Assembly (NCBI RefSeq): GCF_000430825.1
Contig: NZ_AUMT01000001.1
Location: forward strand, 118,497-182,496
DNA: 64,000 nt
DNA from: Chryseobacterium daeguense DSM 19388
GTDB lineage: Bacteria; Bacteroidota; Bacteroidia; Flavobacteriales; Weeksellaceae
Direction: 5' to 3'
Translations under genes and position numbers: made by a program
Notes under the pieces: generated by a model
Databases searched by the model: none
Told to the model about the DNA's origin: nothing
What the model saw: the letters and a program-made list of their open reading frames with translations, nothing else
In this document: one piece after another, positions 17,775-27,058 of the stretch
Layout: every line of letters begins with the position of its first letter
Numbering within the stretch: the first letter of the stretch is position 1

Positions 17775-19184
17775 ATGTTAAAAAAATCTTTAGCAATAAT
17801 GAGTATTTCTGCTGCATTTTTTGCGCGGGCTCAAGATGTTTCTGTGATTAGAAATACTGTGGATGTATATTCAAGCTCGCCAAATATCGGTTCTGCAAAG
17901 TTTAATGCGATGGCAGGCTCGAATGGGGCTTTGGGAGGTGATGCGAATTCTTTACTTACCAACCCGGCGGGTCTGGGTGTGGCAATTTCAGGAGAAATTT
18001 CCGGTACATTGTCTATCATGAGCAATAAGAATACATCTTCTTATGCAGGTTCTTCTTACGGATACAATATTAATAAAGGAGATCTCGGAAACATAGGGGC
18101 GGTAATGACCTTCCAGCTGATGACGGAAAGTGCTTGGAAATTCATTAACGTTGGGGTCAACTACTCGAACCAGTCGATTGAAAACTATATCGAAACACCT
18201 GGAAACAGTAATCTGATCTATGATTTTGCAGATGGCGGAAGCTCTTCGTTCGGAAGACATGCATACGACAGATACGGCTATTTATCCAAAACCAGCGTGG
18301 GTGTAGGAGCAAATTATAACAATAACATCTATTTGGGAGCAGGATTAAATTTCTTTAATTCTTCAATAGACCAGTCTGATACAGCTATATTCAATTCTCT
18401 GGATAATGGCTCGGCAGAATATTTCAGCAAGCAGAATACACCTTTTGTAGAAAGAGGGAGCGGTTTTTCTGCTTCATTAGGGGTTATCGGTAAGCTTAGC
18501 CCGAATTTCAGAATTGGTGCGGCTTTAGAAACGCCAACTTTCTGGGATATCGACAGAAGCTATAATTTCTATAATGATGCCATTTATGGAGATGATTACG
18601 CGGCAGAAAACAGAAAATTCACTTCTCCGCTTAAGGCAACTGTAAGTGCGGCTTTCATTGCAAGCAAAAGTTTTGCCTTGAATGTGGACTATACATTAGG
18701 TTTAACGAAGCCGAAGTATAAAGATTACGGCCCGGCCGAGAGAGATTTAAACAGCTTCTTTAAAGATGATTATAAGAATCTATCAGAATTAAAAATAGGA
18801 GCAGAATACAGAATTAAGCAATTCAGACTGAGAGGAGGGTATGCTTATACCTCCAGCCCGTTTGATGCGCTTACCATCAGCAGATATACTGATGACGGAC
18901 AAGGTTTGGCGGATCAATCATATAATAATCTGATATTAAATGACAGAAACGCCTTATCTGTAGGTCTTGGATATGATTTCAAATCATTCTATATAGATGC
19001 TTCTTATCAAAATATAACTTCAAAATACAGCAATCCTTTATTAAGAGGGGTGATTGACAGTAATTTTGAGGACGGATATTATTCACCGAAACCGAACCGT
19101 CTTATTGCAAGCGATGGCTATGTGGTGTCGGATGTGAAAAATAACAGAAATAACTTCTTTCTTACATTCGGATGGAAATTCTAA
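17775..19184 (+). CDS. FadL/OmpP1-like outer membrane protein
   Basis: Predicted beta-barrel of 469 residues. The signal peptide MLKKSLAIMSISAAFFARAQ is followed by the family's N-terminal motif (SAKFNAMAGSNGALGGDANS then LLTNPAGL), as in FadL/TodX transporters and in flavobacterial PorV-like proteins. The remainder is alternating strands, and the chain ends in a C-terminal Phe (FGWKF), as outer membrane proteins do. Probably passes hydrophobic compounds; substrate unknown. Cotranscribed with the Gly-rich lipoprotein upstream. Confidence 0.85.
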   Translation: MLKKSLAIMSISAAFFARAQDVSVIRNTVDVYSSSPNIGSAKFNAMAGSNGALGGDANSLLTNPAGLGVAISGEISGTLSIMSNKNTSSYAGSSYGYNINKGDLGNIGAVMTFQLMTESAWKFINVGVNYSNQSIENYIETPGNSNLIYDFADGGSSSFGRHAYDRYGYLSKTSVGVGANYNNNIYLGAGLNFFNSSIDQSDTAIFNSLDNGSAEYFSKQNTPFVERGSGFSASLGVIGKLSPNFRIGAALETPTFWDIDRSYNFYNDAIYGDDYAAENRKFTSPLKATVSAAFIASKSFALNVDYTLGLTKPKYKDYGPAERDLNSFFKDDYKNLSELKIGAEYRIKQFRLRGGYAYTSSPFDALTISRYTDDGQGLADQSYNNLILNDRNALSVGLGYDFKSFYIDASYQNITSKYSNPLLRGVIDSNFEDGYYSPKPNRLIASDGYVVSDVKNNRNNFFLTFGWKF

Positions 19185-19217
19185 TTTCCGGATTATGTAA
19201 TGAGTGATTAAATTGAG

Positions 19218-19250
19218 GCTCCGAATCTTTAGATTCGGAGCTTTTATTTT
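19218..19250. terminator. Bidirectional terminator between the porin gene and susD
   Basis: Perfect stem GCTCCGAATC/GATTCGGAGC with loop TTTA followed by T-rich sequence, between convergent genes. Confidence 0.9.
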
Positions 19251-19254
19251 ATTA

Positions 19255-20907
19255 TTAATCAGGATTTTGAATTAAATTGGGCTGAATCTGTATTTGCTGT
19301 TCAGGAATGTATTCTATAACTCTATTGTGAGTGTAAGGTATGATGTAGAAAGGATTTGTCCCGTTAAGATGCGAACCCGGGTACTCTCTGTTCATATCCA
19401 GTTTATTTCTGTACACATCGTTTCTGCGATGTCCTTCAAAAGCCAGCTCCAGACGCCTTTCATCAAGAACCGTGTTTAAAAGAGTTTGTCCTGCAGGAAC
19501 GGAAGTGTAAGCCGGAATTCCGGCCCTGGTTCGGATTACATTTACATCAGCTAATGAAGCAGTAGTATTTCCTTTTTTAGCATAAGCTTCAGCTCTGTTC
19601 AAATACATTTCGGCTAATCTTATAACAAGTGGAGACCACAATTGTGGAACTCCTTCCTGCAAAGAACATTTTAAAACAAAGAATTTAGGGTAACCATTTC
19701 TTTTTTCTATGTCATAATCTAAATAAACATACACTTTATCCCCTGCAGAATTGATAAAATAATGATTTGTTTTATCTGGGGTCACTTCCGGATAAACCTG
19801 ATAATTCACATTGTTCATTGTGAAATATGTATTTCCGTTTTGTTGGAAAGTCTTTTGGAAAACATAATTGTAATTGATACCCCCGGAAGCGTTTGTTCCT
19901 TTCTGTACCCAATAGGCAACCGGAACTTGTGGTGATGCATATTTAGGCGCAATGAATTTTAATCTTACATCTTCCGGATGCTTATTGATGAGATCCAAAT
20001 AGGTAGAAGAAGGATACATTTCACCCCAACCCACATTCTGAATAGTGGAATACATGGATCCAATACTTTCCCAACCATCTGTATAATCGCCATCTTTATT
20101 AAATTTAAAAGCAAAAATAGTTTCTGTATTACTTTCAGGAGTTTTTGTAGAATATGAAGGTAATTCTGCTTTGGATAACATTGCAAATTTCCCTGAATTA
20201 ATTACTTTATCTGCATATTCTATAGCCTGATCATTTTTTTCCATATATAAATAAACTCTCGACAATAATGCCTGTGCAGCTTCCTTAGTAGCATAAATGT
20301 GAGATTTATTCACAGTCATGAGTTGTTCTGCTTTTTTAAGGTCGCTTACAACCAGATCATAAACTTCACCGACTGTGGCTCTCGGAGGAAGATCATTGAC
20401 ATCGTCAGAAGTTTTTAACGGAACACTCAAATTTCCAGTTCCTTGGTTATACGGCCTTCCGAACATATTAATGAGGGAAAAATAGACATACGCTCTCAGA
20501 AAATAGTTTTCCCCAATCAATTGATCTGTTTCTGCATCTTTACCCTGGGCAATTTTAGAAATAATCCGGTTACACCCGATAATAGCTTTATATCCGGTAT
20601 TCCATGTTGTGTTGGTACGGTAGTTATTTTTAATGTTTTTGTAATTGTAGTAATAGAAAAAATTATCTGAGGTAGTTCCGCTGATATCAATATTGTCTCC
20701 ACTATATTCGTTGTACCGGTATAGATTGTTATAAAAACCTCCCGAACCGCCATCTCCTTTCAATAATGCATAGTTTCCAAGGGTAATTGTCTGTATTCCT
20801 GTTGCATCTGATAATACAACATCAGATTCCTTCGAATCATAGGGTGAGCGGTCTATATTACATGAAGCTAATGACAGCATTACTAATGAAATAAATATTT
20901 TTTTCAT
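19255..20907 (-). CDS. SusD/RagB-family nutrient-binding lipoprotein
   Basis: Outer membrane lipoprotein that caps the SusC channel and captures glycans or peptides. The 550-residue protein begins with MKKIFISLVMLSLASC (lipobox SLASC). It shows the family's N-terminal TPR region (NTTWNTGYKAIIGCNRII, ENYFLRAYVYFSLINMFG) and the C-terminal RagB/SusD signature (PLVIRLAEMYLNRAEAYAKK, DERRLELAFEGHRRNDVYR). The gene starts 11 bases beyond the susC stop, forming an operon. No glycoside hydrolase, peptidase or regulator is linked, so the ligand cannot be inferred. Confidence 0.95.
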   Translation of the reverse strand: MKKIFISLVMLSLASCNIDRSPYDSKESDVVLSDATGIQTITLGNYALLKGDGGSGGFYNNLYRYNEYSGDNIDISGTTSDNFFYYYNYKNIKNNYRTNTTWNTGYKAIIGCNRIISKIAQGKDAETDQLIGENYFLRAYVYFSLINMFGRPYNQGTGNLSVPLKTSDDVNDLPPRATVGEVYDLVVSDLKKAEQLMTVNKSHIYATKEAAQALLSRVYLYMEKNDQAIEYADKVINSGKFAMLSKAELPSYSTKTPESNTETIFAFKFNKDGDYTDGWESIGSMYSTIQNVGWGEMYPSSTYLDLINKHPEDVRLKFIAPKYASPQVPVAYWVQKGTNASGGINYNYVFQKTFQQNGNTYFTMNNVNYQVYPEVTPDKTNHYFINSAGDKVYVYLDYDIEKRNGYPKFFVLKCSLQEGVPQLWSPLVIRLAEMYLNRAEAYAKKGNTTASLADVNVIRTRAGIPAYTSVPAGQTLLNTVLDERRLELAFEGHRRNDVYRNKLDMNREYPGSHLNGTNPFYIIPYTHNRVIEYIPEQQIQIQPNLIQNPD

Positions 20908-20918
20908 GATGTTAAATT

Positions 20919-23654
20919 TTAAAAAGAAAAGTTTAAGCCTAAAGAATATCTTCTTGGAACCGGATAGATAGCTCCTGCGCCGCCTGAATAAGTAGTCTGT
21001 CCGTCCGCAGGGCCAATTTCAGGATCTACACCCGAGAATTTCGTGATTGTAAACAGATTTTCTCCCATGAAATAAATGCTTGCGGATTTAATGCCTATTT
21101 TTTCCGTTAAAGAAGCGGGCAGATTATATCCAAGTCTTAAAGATCTTAATTTTACAAAGCTTGCATCTTCCAAATAGCGTGACGAGGTATTATTCGTTAA
21201 ATTATTATTATCAAATAAAGCGATTGGGTGTGTGGCAATATCGCCCGGTTTTTCCCATCTTTTCCATCCTTCCTGAAAAACCATTTGATTATAATAAGGA
21301 TAAGTGCCATCAGAATCGAAAAATTCTCTGTAATAATTATAGATCTGTCCGCCCTGAGAAAAATAAAGGTTAGCATTCAGATAAAAATCTTTTATGGTAA
21401 GATTGGTAAAAATGGAGCCATAATAATCCGGCGTTGCAGTACCTACAATTTGCCTTGTAGCCTGGTTGTAATTGGAAGTAGCGCTTGTAGTTCCATCAGC
21501 ATTTACAATTTCCCACAATCCCATTCCGTTATCAGGGTTTACACCCAGCCACTTTCTCATATAGAAAGAATTCACATCATATCCTGGGATGGTAGCATGG
21601 TTATTTGATAAAACCTGCGTTCCGTTATTTCGTGTGGAAGTGACAACGTTCTTGTAAGTACTTACATTAAATCCTAAATCCCAGGTAATGTCTTTATTTT
21701 TAATAATGGCATAACTTACATTAAATTCCCAACCTTTATTTTTTACATCTCCAATATTGAGATATTGTCTGTCAACACCTGTTAAAGCAGAAAGAGTAAT
21801 TAATGCCAGCAAGTCTTTTGTTTTGTTATTAAAATAATCAATATTTATATTCAGCCTGTTGTCAAATGCTCTAATGTCTGTTCCAATATTGTTTTGAATA
21901 ATTGATTCCCATGTAAGATCGGGATTTCCCAGCTGATACCATGTTGCACCGATCTGTCCGTCATATCTTTGTGTTAGAGCATAAAGATCCTGCCATCCGT
22001 AATTAGGAGCCGGAGTATTTCCTACAAGTCCTCTGCTTGCTCTTAATTTCCATTCATTAATTGGTTTAACCTGAAAGAATTTCTCTCTATTAACATTCCA
22101 ACCCACACTGTAAGAATAAAATAATCCACTTCTATGGCTTGCTCCAAAGGCCGAGGAAGATTCGTTTCTTAAAGATCCCTGAACAAAATATTTTTTATCA
22201 TATACATATTCAGCATTGAATAGAAGTGCGTTGTAGGCTCTGTCAAACTTACTTCCTGAAGGTTTTACTCCTGTGATTGCTCCTGTGTCAAAAACATCTG
22301 TTCCCGGAACTATCCCATAAACACTTGCGGTAGAGGTTTTGTAAAATCTGTCGGTATATTCGTAAGCGGCAAGGGCATTAACATTATGTACGCCAAAGTC
22401 TTTATCAAATCTCAACATTTGGTTAAAAAACTTACTGATATCTCTGATCTCAGATTCTGACGATTGTCCTTTTGTACTTTCGCCGGATAAAGATCTGGGA
22501 TCGACATAATACATGGTATTGAGATTTTTGTAGGTAACATTGTTGGTAGTAACAAACTTTAAATAATCAGTAAGTTTGATTTCCGCATCCATATTTCCAA
22601 TCAGATCCAACTGATTGTTCTTGCCATAATTCCATTGCAGGTCATAAAGATAGTTGGCATGATCTCTTCCGTACCAGGTATCCGTATTTGGATTTACATA
22701 ATTCCCGTATTCATTTATTGGTTTGTCCCAGGGCAAGTTAAGGTACATTTCGAATAAAGAAGCTCTTACATCTTTTCCGGTAGTATACGATAAGCTTACT
22801 TTAGGTTTTAAAATTAACCACGGTTTTACCGTCTGTTCATGATTAATTCTAAAAGATAATCTATTGTAATCATAGCCTTTTACCGTTCCGGTTTCATCAT
22901 AATAATTCCCTGAAATATAGGTTTTAGAGTTTTGAGAGCCTCCTCTGAAATAAACGGTGTAGTTTTTCGCAACTCCGGTTTGGGTTCCGTTTTTCAGCCA
23001 GTTGTATCCGGGCGTTCTCAGGCTGCTCGGAACAGCATCGTCAGGTACATTTTTTAAAGAATAAAAGTTATCATACAGCTGTACCCCGTCCATCAGTTTA
23101 AACTTTCCATTGGTAAAGGTGTTGAAAGACGTATTCATAGATACATTTAAGCTTCCTTTTCCCGAACTGCCGGATTTTGTAAATACCTGCACAACCCCGT
23201 TGGCTCCACGTGAACCGTATAACGCTGTGGAAGTGGCATCTTTTAAAATATTAATGCTCTCAATTTGGTTTGGATCGAGATTAGGAGTTCCTGTCATGAT
23301 AACACCATCTACTACCCAAAGTGCGGCAGTAGGGCCGTTAATTGTAGAAGTTCCTCTGATTTTTACGATAGCAGTCGAGCCGGGAGCCCCGCTCTGCATG
23401 ATCTGCGCCCCGGCGGCTTTCCCTTGTAGCATACTCGAAACATCAGAATTGTTGGAATCTTGTAATTTCTTGTTGGAAACTACAGAAACAGCTGCTGTAA
23501 GACTGGATTTTTTCTGTGCTTTGTATCCTACAATTACAACGTCTTCTATTTGGGTTTCTTTTAGTGTGTCAGTTTTTTGCTTGGTTTGTGCAGATACTAA
23601 TCCGCCCATCAAAAAAAAGATTGCTCCCTTGGTAAGGTTTTTTGTTTTTTTCAT
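20919..23654 (-). CDS. SusC/RagA-family TonB-dependent outer membrane transporter
   Basis: TonB-driven outer membrane channel of about 911 residues. I chose the ATG at 23654 (MKKTKNLTKGAIFFLMGGLV, a signal peptide) over an upstream in-frame ATG at 23687 that would add 11 residues before it. A TonB-box-like segment EDVVIVGYKAQKK follows almost at once, so the N-terminal carboxypeptidase-D-like domain usual in SusC is missing. The plug has the SusC signature (DGVIMTGTPNLDPNQIESIN then ILKDATSTALYGSRGANG). The barrel ends in a C-terminal Phe. Partner of the SusD gene immediately downstream. Confidence 0.94.
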   Translation of the reverse strand: MKKTKNLTKGAIFFLMGGLVSAQTKQKTDTLKETQIEDVVIVGYKAQKKSSLTAAVSVVSNKKLQDSNNSDVSSMLQGKAAGAQIMQSGAPGSTAIVKIRGTSTINGPTAALWVVDGVIMTGTPNLDPNQIESINILKDATSTALYGSRGANGVVQVFTKSGSSGKGSLNVSMNTSFNTFTNGKFKLMDGVQLYDNFYSLKNVPDDAVPSSLRTPGYNWLKNGTQTGVAKNYTVYFRGGSQNSKTYISGNYYDETGTVKGYDYNRLSFRINHEQTVKPWLILKPKVSLSYTTGKDVRASLFEMYLNLPWDKPINEYGNYVNPNTDTWYGRDHANYLYDLQWNYGKNNQLDLIGNMDAEIKLTDYLKFVTTNNVTYKNLNTMYYVDPRSLSGESTKGQSSESEIRDISKFFNQMLRFDKDFGVHNVNALAAYEYTDRFYKTSTASVYGIVPGTDVFDTGAITGVKPSGSKFDRAYNALLFNAEYVYDKKYFVQGSLRNESSSAFGASHRSGLFYSYSVGWNVNREKFFQVKPINEWKLRASRGLVGNTPAPNYGWQDLYALTQRYDGQIGATWYQLGNPDLTWESIIQNNIGTDIRAFDNRLNINIDYFNNKTKDLLALITLSALTGVDRQYLNIGDVKNKGWEFNVSYAIIKNKDITWDLGFNVSTYKNVVTSTRNNGTQVLSNNHATIPGYDVNSFYMRKWLGVNPDNGMGLWEIVNADGTTSATSNYNQATRQIVGTATPDYYGSIFTNLTIKDFYLNANLYFSQGGQIYNYYREFFDSDGTYPYYNQMVFQEGWKRWEKPGDIATHPIALFDNNNLTNNTSSRYLEDASFVKLRSLRLGYNLPASLTEKIGIKSASIYFMGENLFTITKFSGVDPEIGPADGQTTYSGGAGAIYPVPRRYSLGLNFSF

Positions 23655-24010
23655 ACATGTGCAATTTGGGTCATTGCTAATGTACAAAATTTTTCAAGTA
23701 ATTTAAATTTATTTTGTTAAATTATGCTAAAATATTATTTTATATTTAAATTAAATTGTATAAAATTATTTTATATATAAAAATAAATGAAATAAATTAT
23801 ATTTGTCACAATAGCTGTTTTAAAATTTTCATTTATTTCACCGGGTTGTGTGAAATATTTTTTTAATTCAGTTTTGAATGAACAAATTATAAAATGAATT
23901 GATACTTATGTTAATATTTAATGTAAAAAATCAAGTGTTATAAGGAGAAATATAAATAATTTATGCTATTCGAGAAATTTTAAGTGGTGTCAACTTATAA
24001 CTGGATTCAA
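23655..24010. other. AT-rich spacer upstream of susC, no gene seen
   Basis: About 356 bases, very AT-rich, holding the 5' region of the susCD operon. I see no gene and no minus-strand TAnnTTTG box. A plus-strand TATATTTG at 23798-23805 has no gene behind it and may be chance. Confidence 0.6.
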
Positions 24011-24742
24011 TTAATGATGATGTCCCACATGAGAATGATCGTGGAAAAGGTGCATAATTAAAGCTAAAGAAACTCCCAATATCACCAAGCCGATCTTAGT
24101 CCAGTCGATATTATGGTTTTTATTGCTCTCAAAAATAATGACGGATGAAATATGCAGGAAAATTCCTCCAACGATAGCAAGGAAATAAGGCTGCAAATCA
24201 GGATTAAAATAATTACCAAGCAGCATCCCCATTGGAGAAGCTAATGCAAATAAGGCAACAATCAGGAAAGAAGGATAAGACGGCGTGGACCTGGATTCAT
24301 CTTTTCTGTTGAATAAAAAAGCTCCCAAAATAAACGAAATAGGAAGGTTATGAAATAAAATTCCCAAAAGATAAGGCGAAAGCTCATGTTCTTCATTCGC
24401 AAGAGGAATTCCTTCAATAAAGGCATGGATAAAAAGCCCCACCATTAAAGCAACAGGAAGAATATTATGCTCATTATGATGATGGAAATGCCCATGTTCA
24501 AAGCCTTTGGTTAAAGCCTCCAGGATCATCTGAAGCAATACGCCTGCAATGACAAATATGCCAAGGCTGCTGCCCGTTTCAGAAGTGTAAACCTGCGGGA
24601 AAACCTCATTAAGACAGATGGTAATTAAAAATCCGGCACTTAAAATCAGTAGATTTTTTGCCAGTTTTTCTTTTTTACCGAAATATTTTCCAAGAAATAC
24701 GCCTGCAATGACGCTTAAGATCAGTAAAACAACGGTTATCAT
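24011..24742 (-). CDS. ZIP-family metal transporter
   Basis: Inner membrane importer of zinc or other divalent metals, 243 residues with about eight hydrophobic segments. His-rich loops bind metal: GFEHGHFHHHNEHN between the third and fourth segments, and a C-terminal HDHSHVGHHH tail. The helix 4 and 5 motifs LFIHAFIEGIPLANE and LGILFHNLPISFILG match the ZIP HxxxEG and HN(I/L)P metal site. The start overlaps the end of the methyltransferase gene by 4 bases (ATGA), so they are coupled. Confidence 0.92.
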   Translation of the reverse strand: MITVVLLILSVIAGVFLGKYFGKKEKLAKNLLILSAGFLITICLNEVFPQVYTSETGSSLGIFVIAGVLLQMILEALTKGFEHGHFHHHNEHNILPVALMVGLFIHAFIEGIPLANEEHELSPYLLGILFHNLPISFILGAFLFNRKDESRSTPSYPSFLIVALFALASPMGMLLGNYFNPDLQPYFLAIVGGIFLHISSVIIFESNKNHNIDWTKIGLVILGVSLALIMHLFHDHSHVGHHH

Positions 24743-25467
24743 GAGTTTTTCTTAAATAAATTAATGCAACGTGGTGAAGTTTCTTTATTAAATTCGTTCA
24801 ATTGATAATCTCCCCAGATTTTGACTCTTTCGAAACCGCAATCTGCTGCATAGGAATTAATGGCATCTAAAGTATGAAGCTTCACTTTCTCAAAAAAATG
24901 AAACTGCTGCCCTTTGTCTTCGAAGCGAATATCTTTGATGATATGCCTTCCTTCGATTTTCTTTAAAATTTTAAATTCTATATTTCCCCTTACAATGGTG
25001 GATTCCGGAACTATTTTGCTTCTTACAAATTCTTCATTAAGATAATCCAATACAAAAAAACCACCGGGTTTTAACACATTGTAAACCGAATGAAACACTT
25101 TTTTATCATCATTTTCATTGTCAAAATACCCAAAACTGGTAAAAAGATTAAAAACAGCATCCATTGGATCTGCATCAATCGGGTTTCTCATATCATGAAC
25201 ATCGAAGATCAGGTGTTGGTTTTCAAACTGTTTGTCATATTCTATACTCTGTCTGGAAAGGTCAAGGCCCAAAACATCATAGCCCAGCTTATTCAGGAAA
25301 ACCGAATGTCTTCCTTTTCCACATGCAAGGTCTATAATCTTAGAATTAGGCGGAAGCTGCAGCTCTGTAGTGAGCTTTGTAATGAAGTTTTCTGCTTCCG
25401 TATAGTCTCTGTTGCTATAAAGTAAATGATAATAAGGGGTATCAAACCAAGATTCAAACCATTCCAT
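24739..25467 (-). CDS. Class I SAM-dependent methyltransferase
   Basis: Cytoplasmic methyltransferase of 242 residues, substrate unknown. The SAM-binding glycine motif is KIIDLACGKGRHSVFL (about 41-56), with the acidic end of the second strand at GLDLSRQ and motif II/III at DAVFNLFTSFGYF. The gene is upstream of and coupled to the ZIP transporter. Its start sits almost on top of a TATTTTTG box (minus strand, 25472-25479), so the transcript is probably leaderless. Confidence 0.88.
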   Translation of the reverse strand: MEWFESWFDTPYYHLLYSNRDYTEAENFITKLTTELQLPPNSKIIDLACGKGRHSVFLNKLGYDVLGLDLSRQSIEYDKQFENQHLIFDVHDMRNPIDADPMDAVFNLFTSFGYFDNENDDKKVFHSVYNVLKPGGFFVLDYLNEEFVRSKIVPESTIVRGNIEFKILKKIEGRHIIKDIRFEDKGQQFHFFEKVKLHTLDAINSYAADCGFERVKIWGDYQLNEFNKETSPRCINLFKKNS

Positions 25468-25471
25468 AATG

Positions 25472-25489
25472 CAAAAATAACTATTTTTG
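25472..25489. promoter_or_regulatory. Back-to-back divergent promoter boxes
   Basis: CAAAAATA-AC-TATTTTTG is a perfect palindrome made of two TAnnTTTG boxes facing away from each other. The left one (25472-25479) serves the methyltransferase gene, the right one (25482-25489) the THUMP methyltransferase at 25598. Neither has a clear TTG at the -33 position. Confidence 0.6.
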
Positions 25490-25597
25490 TGCGGTAAAAG
25501 GAAAAGTATTTTAAAGATTTAAATATTGAAAAATTCAATTAATTTAAAAATTGAATCCTTAATCTTTTAATCTTTAAATCTTTTAATTAAAAAAAAT

Positions 25598-26761
25598 ATG
25601 GACATAGAAAACATACAGATACAGATAAAAACTTTCTTCGGACTGGAACAGATTTTAGCTGAAGAGATCAAAAAATTAGGCGGAAGAAAAGTAGAAGTAA
25701 AAAACCGCGCTGTAAATTGTGAAGGAGATTTAGGGTTTTTGTATAAAATTAATTATTCCGCAAGAACGGCTTTAAAAATTTTAGTTCCGATTCATGAATT
25801 CAAAGCTTTTAATCAGCATCAGTTTTATGACAGGCTTTTTAAATTCGACTGGGAAGAATTTATGGATGTAGACCAGTCTTTTGCGATTGATTCTACAGTG
25901 AATTCTGAAACTTTTAAGCATTCCCAATTTGTAACCCTTAAAATGAAAGACGCGATCGTAGATTATTTTCAGGAAAAATTTAAGAGGCGACCGAATGTTG
26001 AGACAAGGAATCCGGATATAAAATTTCACCTTCACATCGACCGTGAATTAATTACTATTTCTTTGGACTCTTCCGGAGATCCTTTATTTAAAAGAGGTTA
26101 CAGGAAAGAGCAGGGTGAAGCACCGATTAATGAAGTATTGGCCAGCGGAATGCTGCAATTGGCCGGATGGGACGGAAAAGGAAATTTCCTGGACCCGATG
26201 TGTGGTTCCGGGACGCTGCTTATTGAAGCGGCAATGATTGCCATGGATCTTCCGGCGCAGATTTTCAGAAGAGGATTCGCTTTCCAAAACTGGAAAAATT
26301 ATGACGCTGATTTATTTGCTAAAATTAAAGAATTCAGAATCGGAAGGATTAAGGAATTTACCGGAAAAATTGTTGGATACGACATCGATGCGAGAATGCT
26401 GAATGCTGCAAGAATCAACATAGAAGCGGCCGAGATGGAAGATGTAATTGAAGTGAAAAAACAGAACTTCTTTGATTCCAAAAAAGAGCTTTTCCCTTTA
26501 TTGATGGTTTTCAATCCGCCGTATGATGAAAGAATTTCTATCAATGATGATGATTTCTATAAAAAAATAGGGGATACCTTCAAAACAAATTATCCGAATA
26601 CGCTGGCATGGCTAATTTCATCTGATCTGGAAGCGGTGAAGAAAATTGGTTTACGCCCTTCAAGAAAAATCAAGCTTTTCAATGGGAAGCTGGAAACTAG
26701 ATTTCTGCAGTATGAGATGTATGAGGGAACGAGAAAAGTGCATAAACTGGAAAATCAGTAA
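25598..26761 (+). CDS. THUMP-domain RNA methyltransferase, RlmL-like
   Basis: Probable N2-guanine methyltransferase acting on 23S rRNA, by similarity to the RlmL N-terminal half. The 387 residues comprise a THUMP RNA-binding domain (about 45-155) and a UPF0020-type catalytic domain. SAM motif I is FLDPMCGSGTLLIEAAMIA (about 196-214), and the catalytic motif is NPPYDERI (about 308-315), the (N/D)PPY signature of N-methyltransferases. It lacks the second methyltransferase domain of the fused E. coli RlmKL. Downstream lies the palindromic repeat block. Confidence 0.9.
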   Translation: MDIENIQIQIKTFFGLEQILAEEIKKLGGRKVEVKNRAVNCEGDLGFLYKINYSARTALKILVPIHEFKAFNQHQFYDRLFKFDWEEFMDVDQSFAIDSTVNSETFKHSQFVTLKMKDAIVDYFQEKFKRRPNVETRNPDIKFHLHIDRELITISLDSSGDPLFKRGYRKEQGEAPINEVLASGMLQLAGWDGKGNFLDPMCGSGTLLIEAAMIAMDLPAQIFRRGFAFQNWKNYDADLFAKIKEFRIGRIKEFTGKIVGYDIDARMLNAARINIEAAEMEDVIEVKKQNFFDSKKELFPLLMVFNPPYDERISINDDDFYKKIGDTFKTNYPNTLAWLISSDLEAVKKIGLRPSRKIKLFNGKLETRFLQYEMYEGTRKVHKLENQ

Positions 26762-26771
26762 TTTTTCCGGG

Positions 26772-26998
26772 CTTCGAGAGCCTCAGCCTGACAGCGAGTA
26801 TCAATAAAATGTAAAACTGTTAGTATTAGGGTTGTCACCCTGAGGCTCTCGAAGGGTTCTTAACTATGGACTTCGAGAACCTCAGCCTGACAGTGAGTAT
26901 CAATAAAATAATCGTTAGTATTAGGGTTGTCACCCTGAGGCTCTCGAAGGGCTTTTAACTATGGGCTTTGAGAACCTCAGCCTGACAGTGAGTTTCAA
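26772..26998. repeat. Tandem palindromic repeat block next to a GIY-YIG gene
   Basis: Two full units and a third partial unit, starting at 26772, 26871 and 26966 (periods 99 and 95 bases). Each full unit has a left arm CTTCGAGAGCCTCAG-CC-TGACA and a right arm TGTCA-CC-CTGAGGCTCTCGAAG about 40 bases apart. The arms pair over 15 and 5 bases with a CC/CC internal mismatch. Arm positions are 26772-26793/26833-26854, 26871-26892/26928-26949, and 26966-26987 without a partner. It fills the space between the THUMP methyltransferase and the GIY-YIG gene. Confidence 0.88.
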
Positions 26999-27058
26999 AA
27001 GTATATTAACCTTTAAAGTTAACCTTTGTTGTATAATAAGGATAATTAATTAAGTTCT

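Noticed and set aside
23655..23687. Upstream ATG for susC
   Set aside because: It would put 11 residues before a good signal peptide starting MKKTKN.
23798..23805. TATATTTG on the plus strand upstream of susC
   Set aside because: No plus-strand gene follows; in such AT-rich DNA the match is expected by chance.
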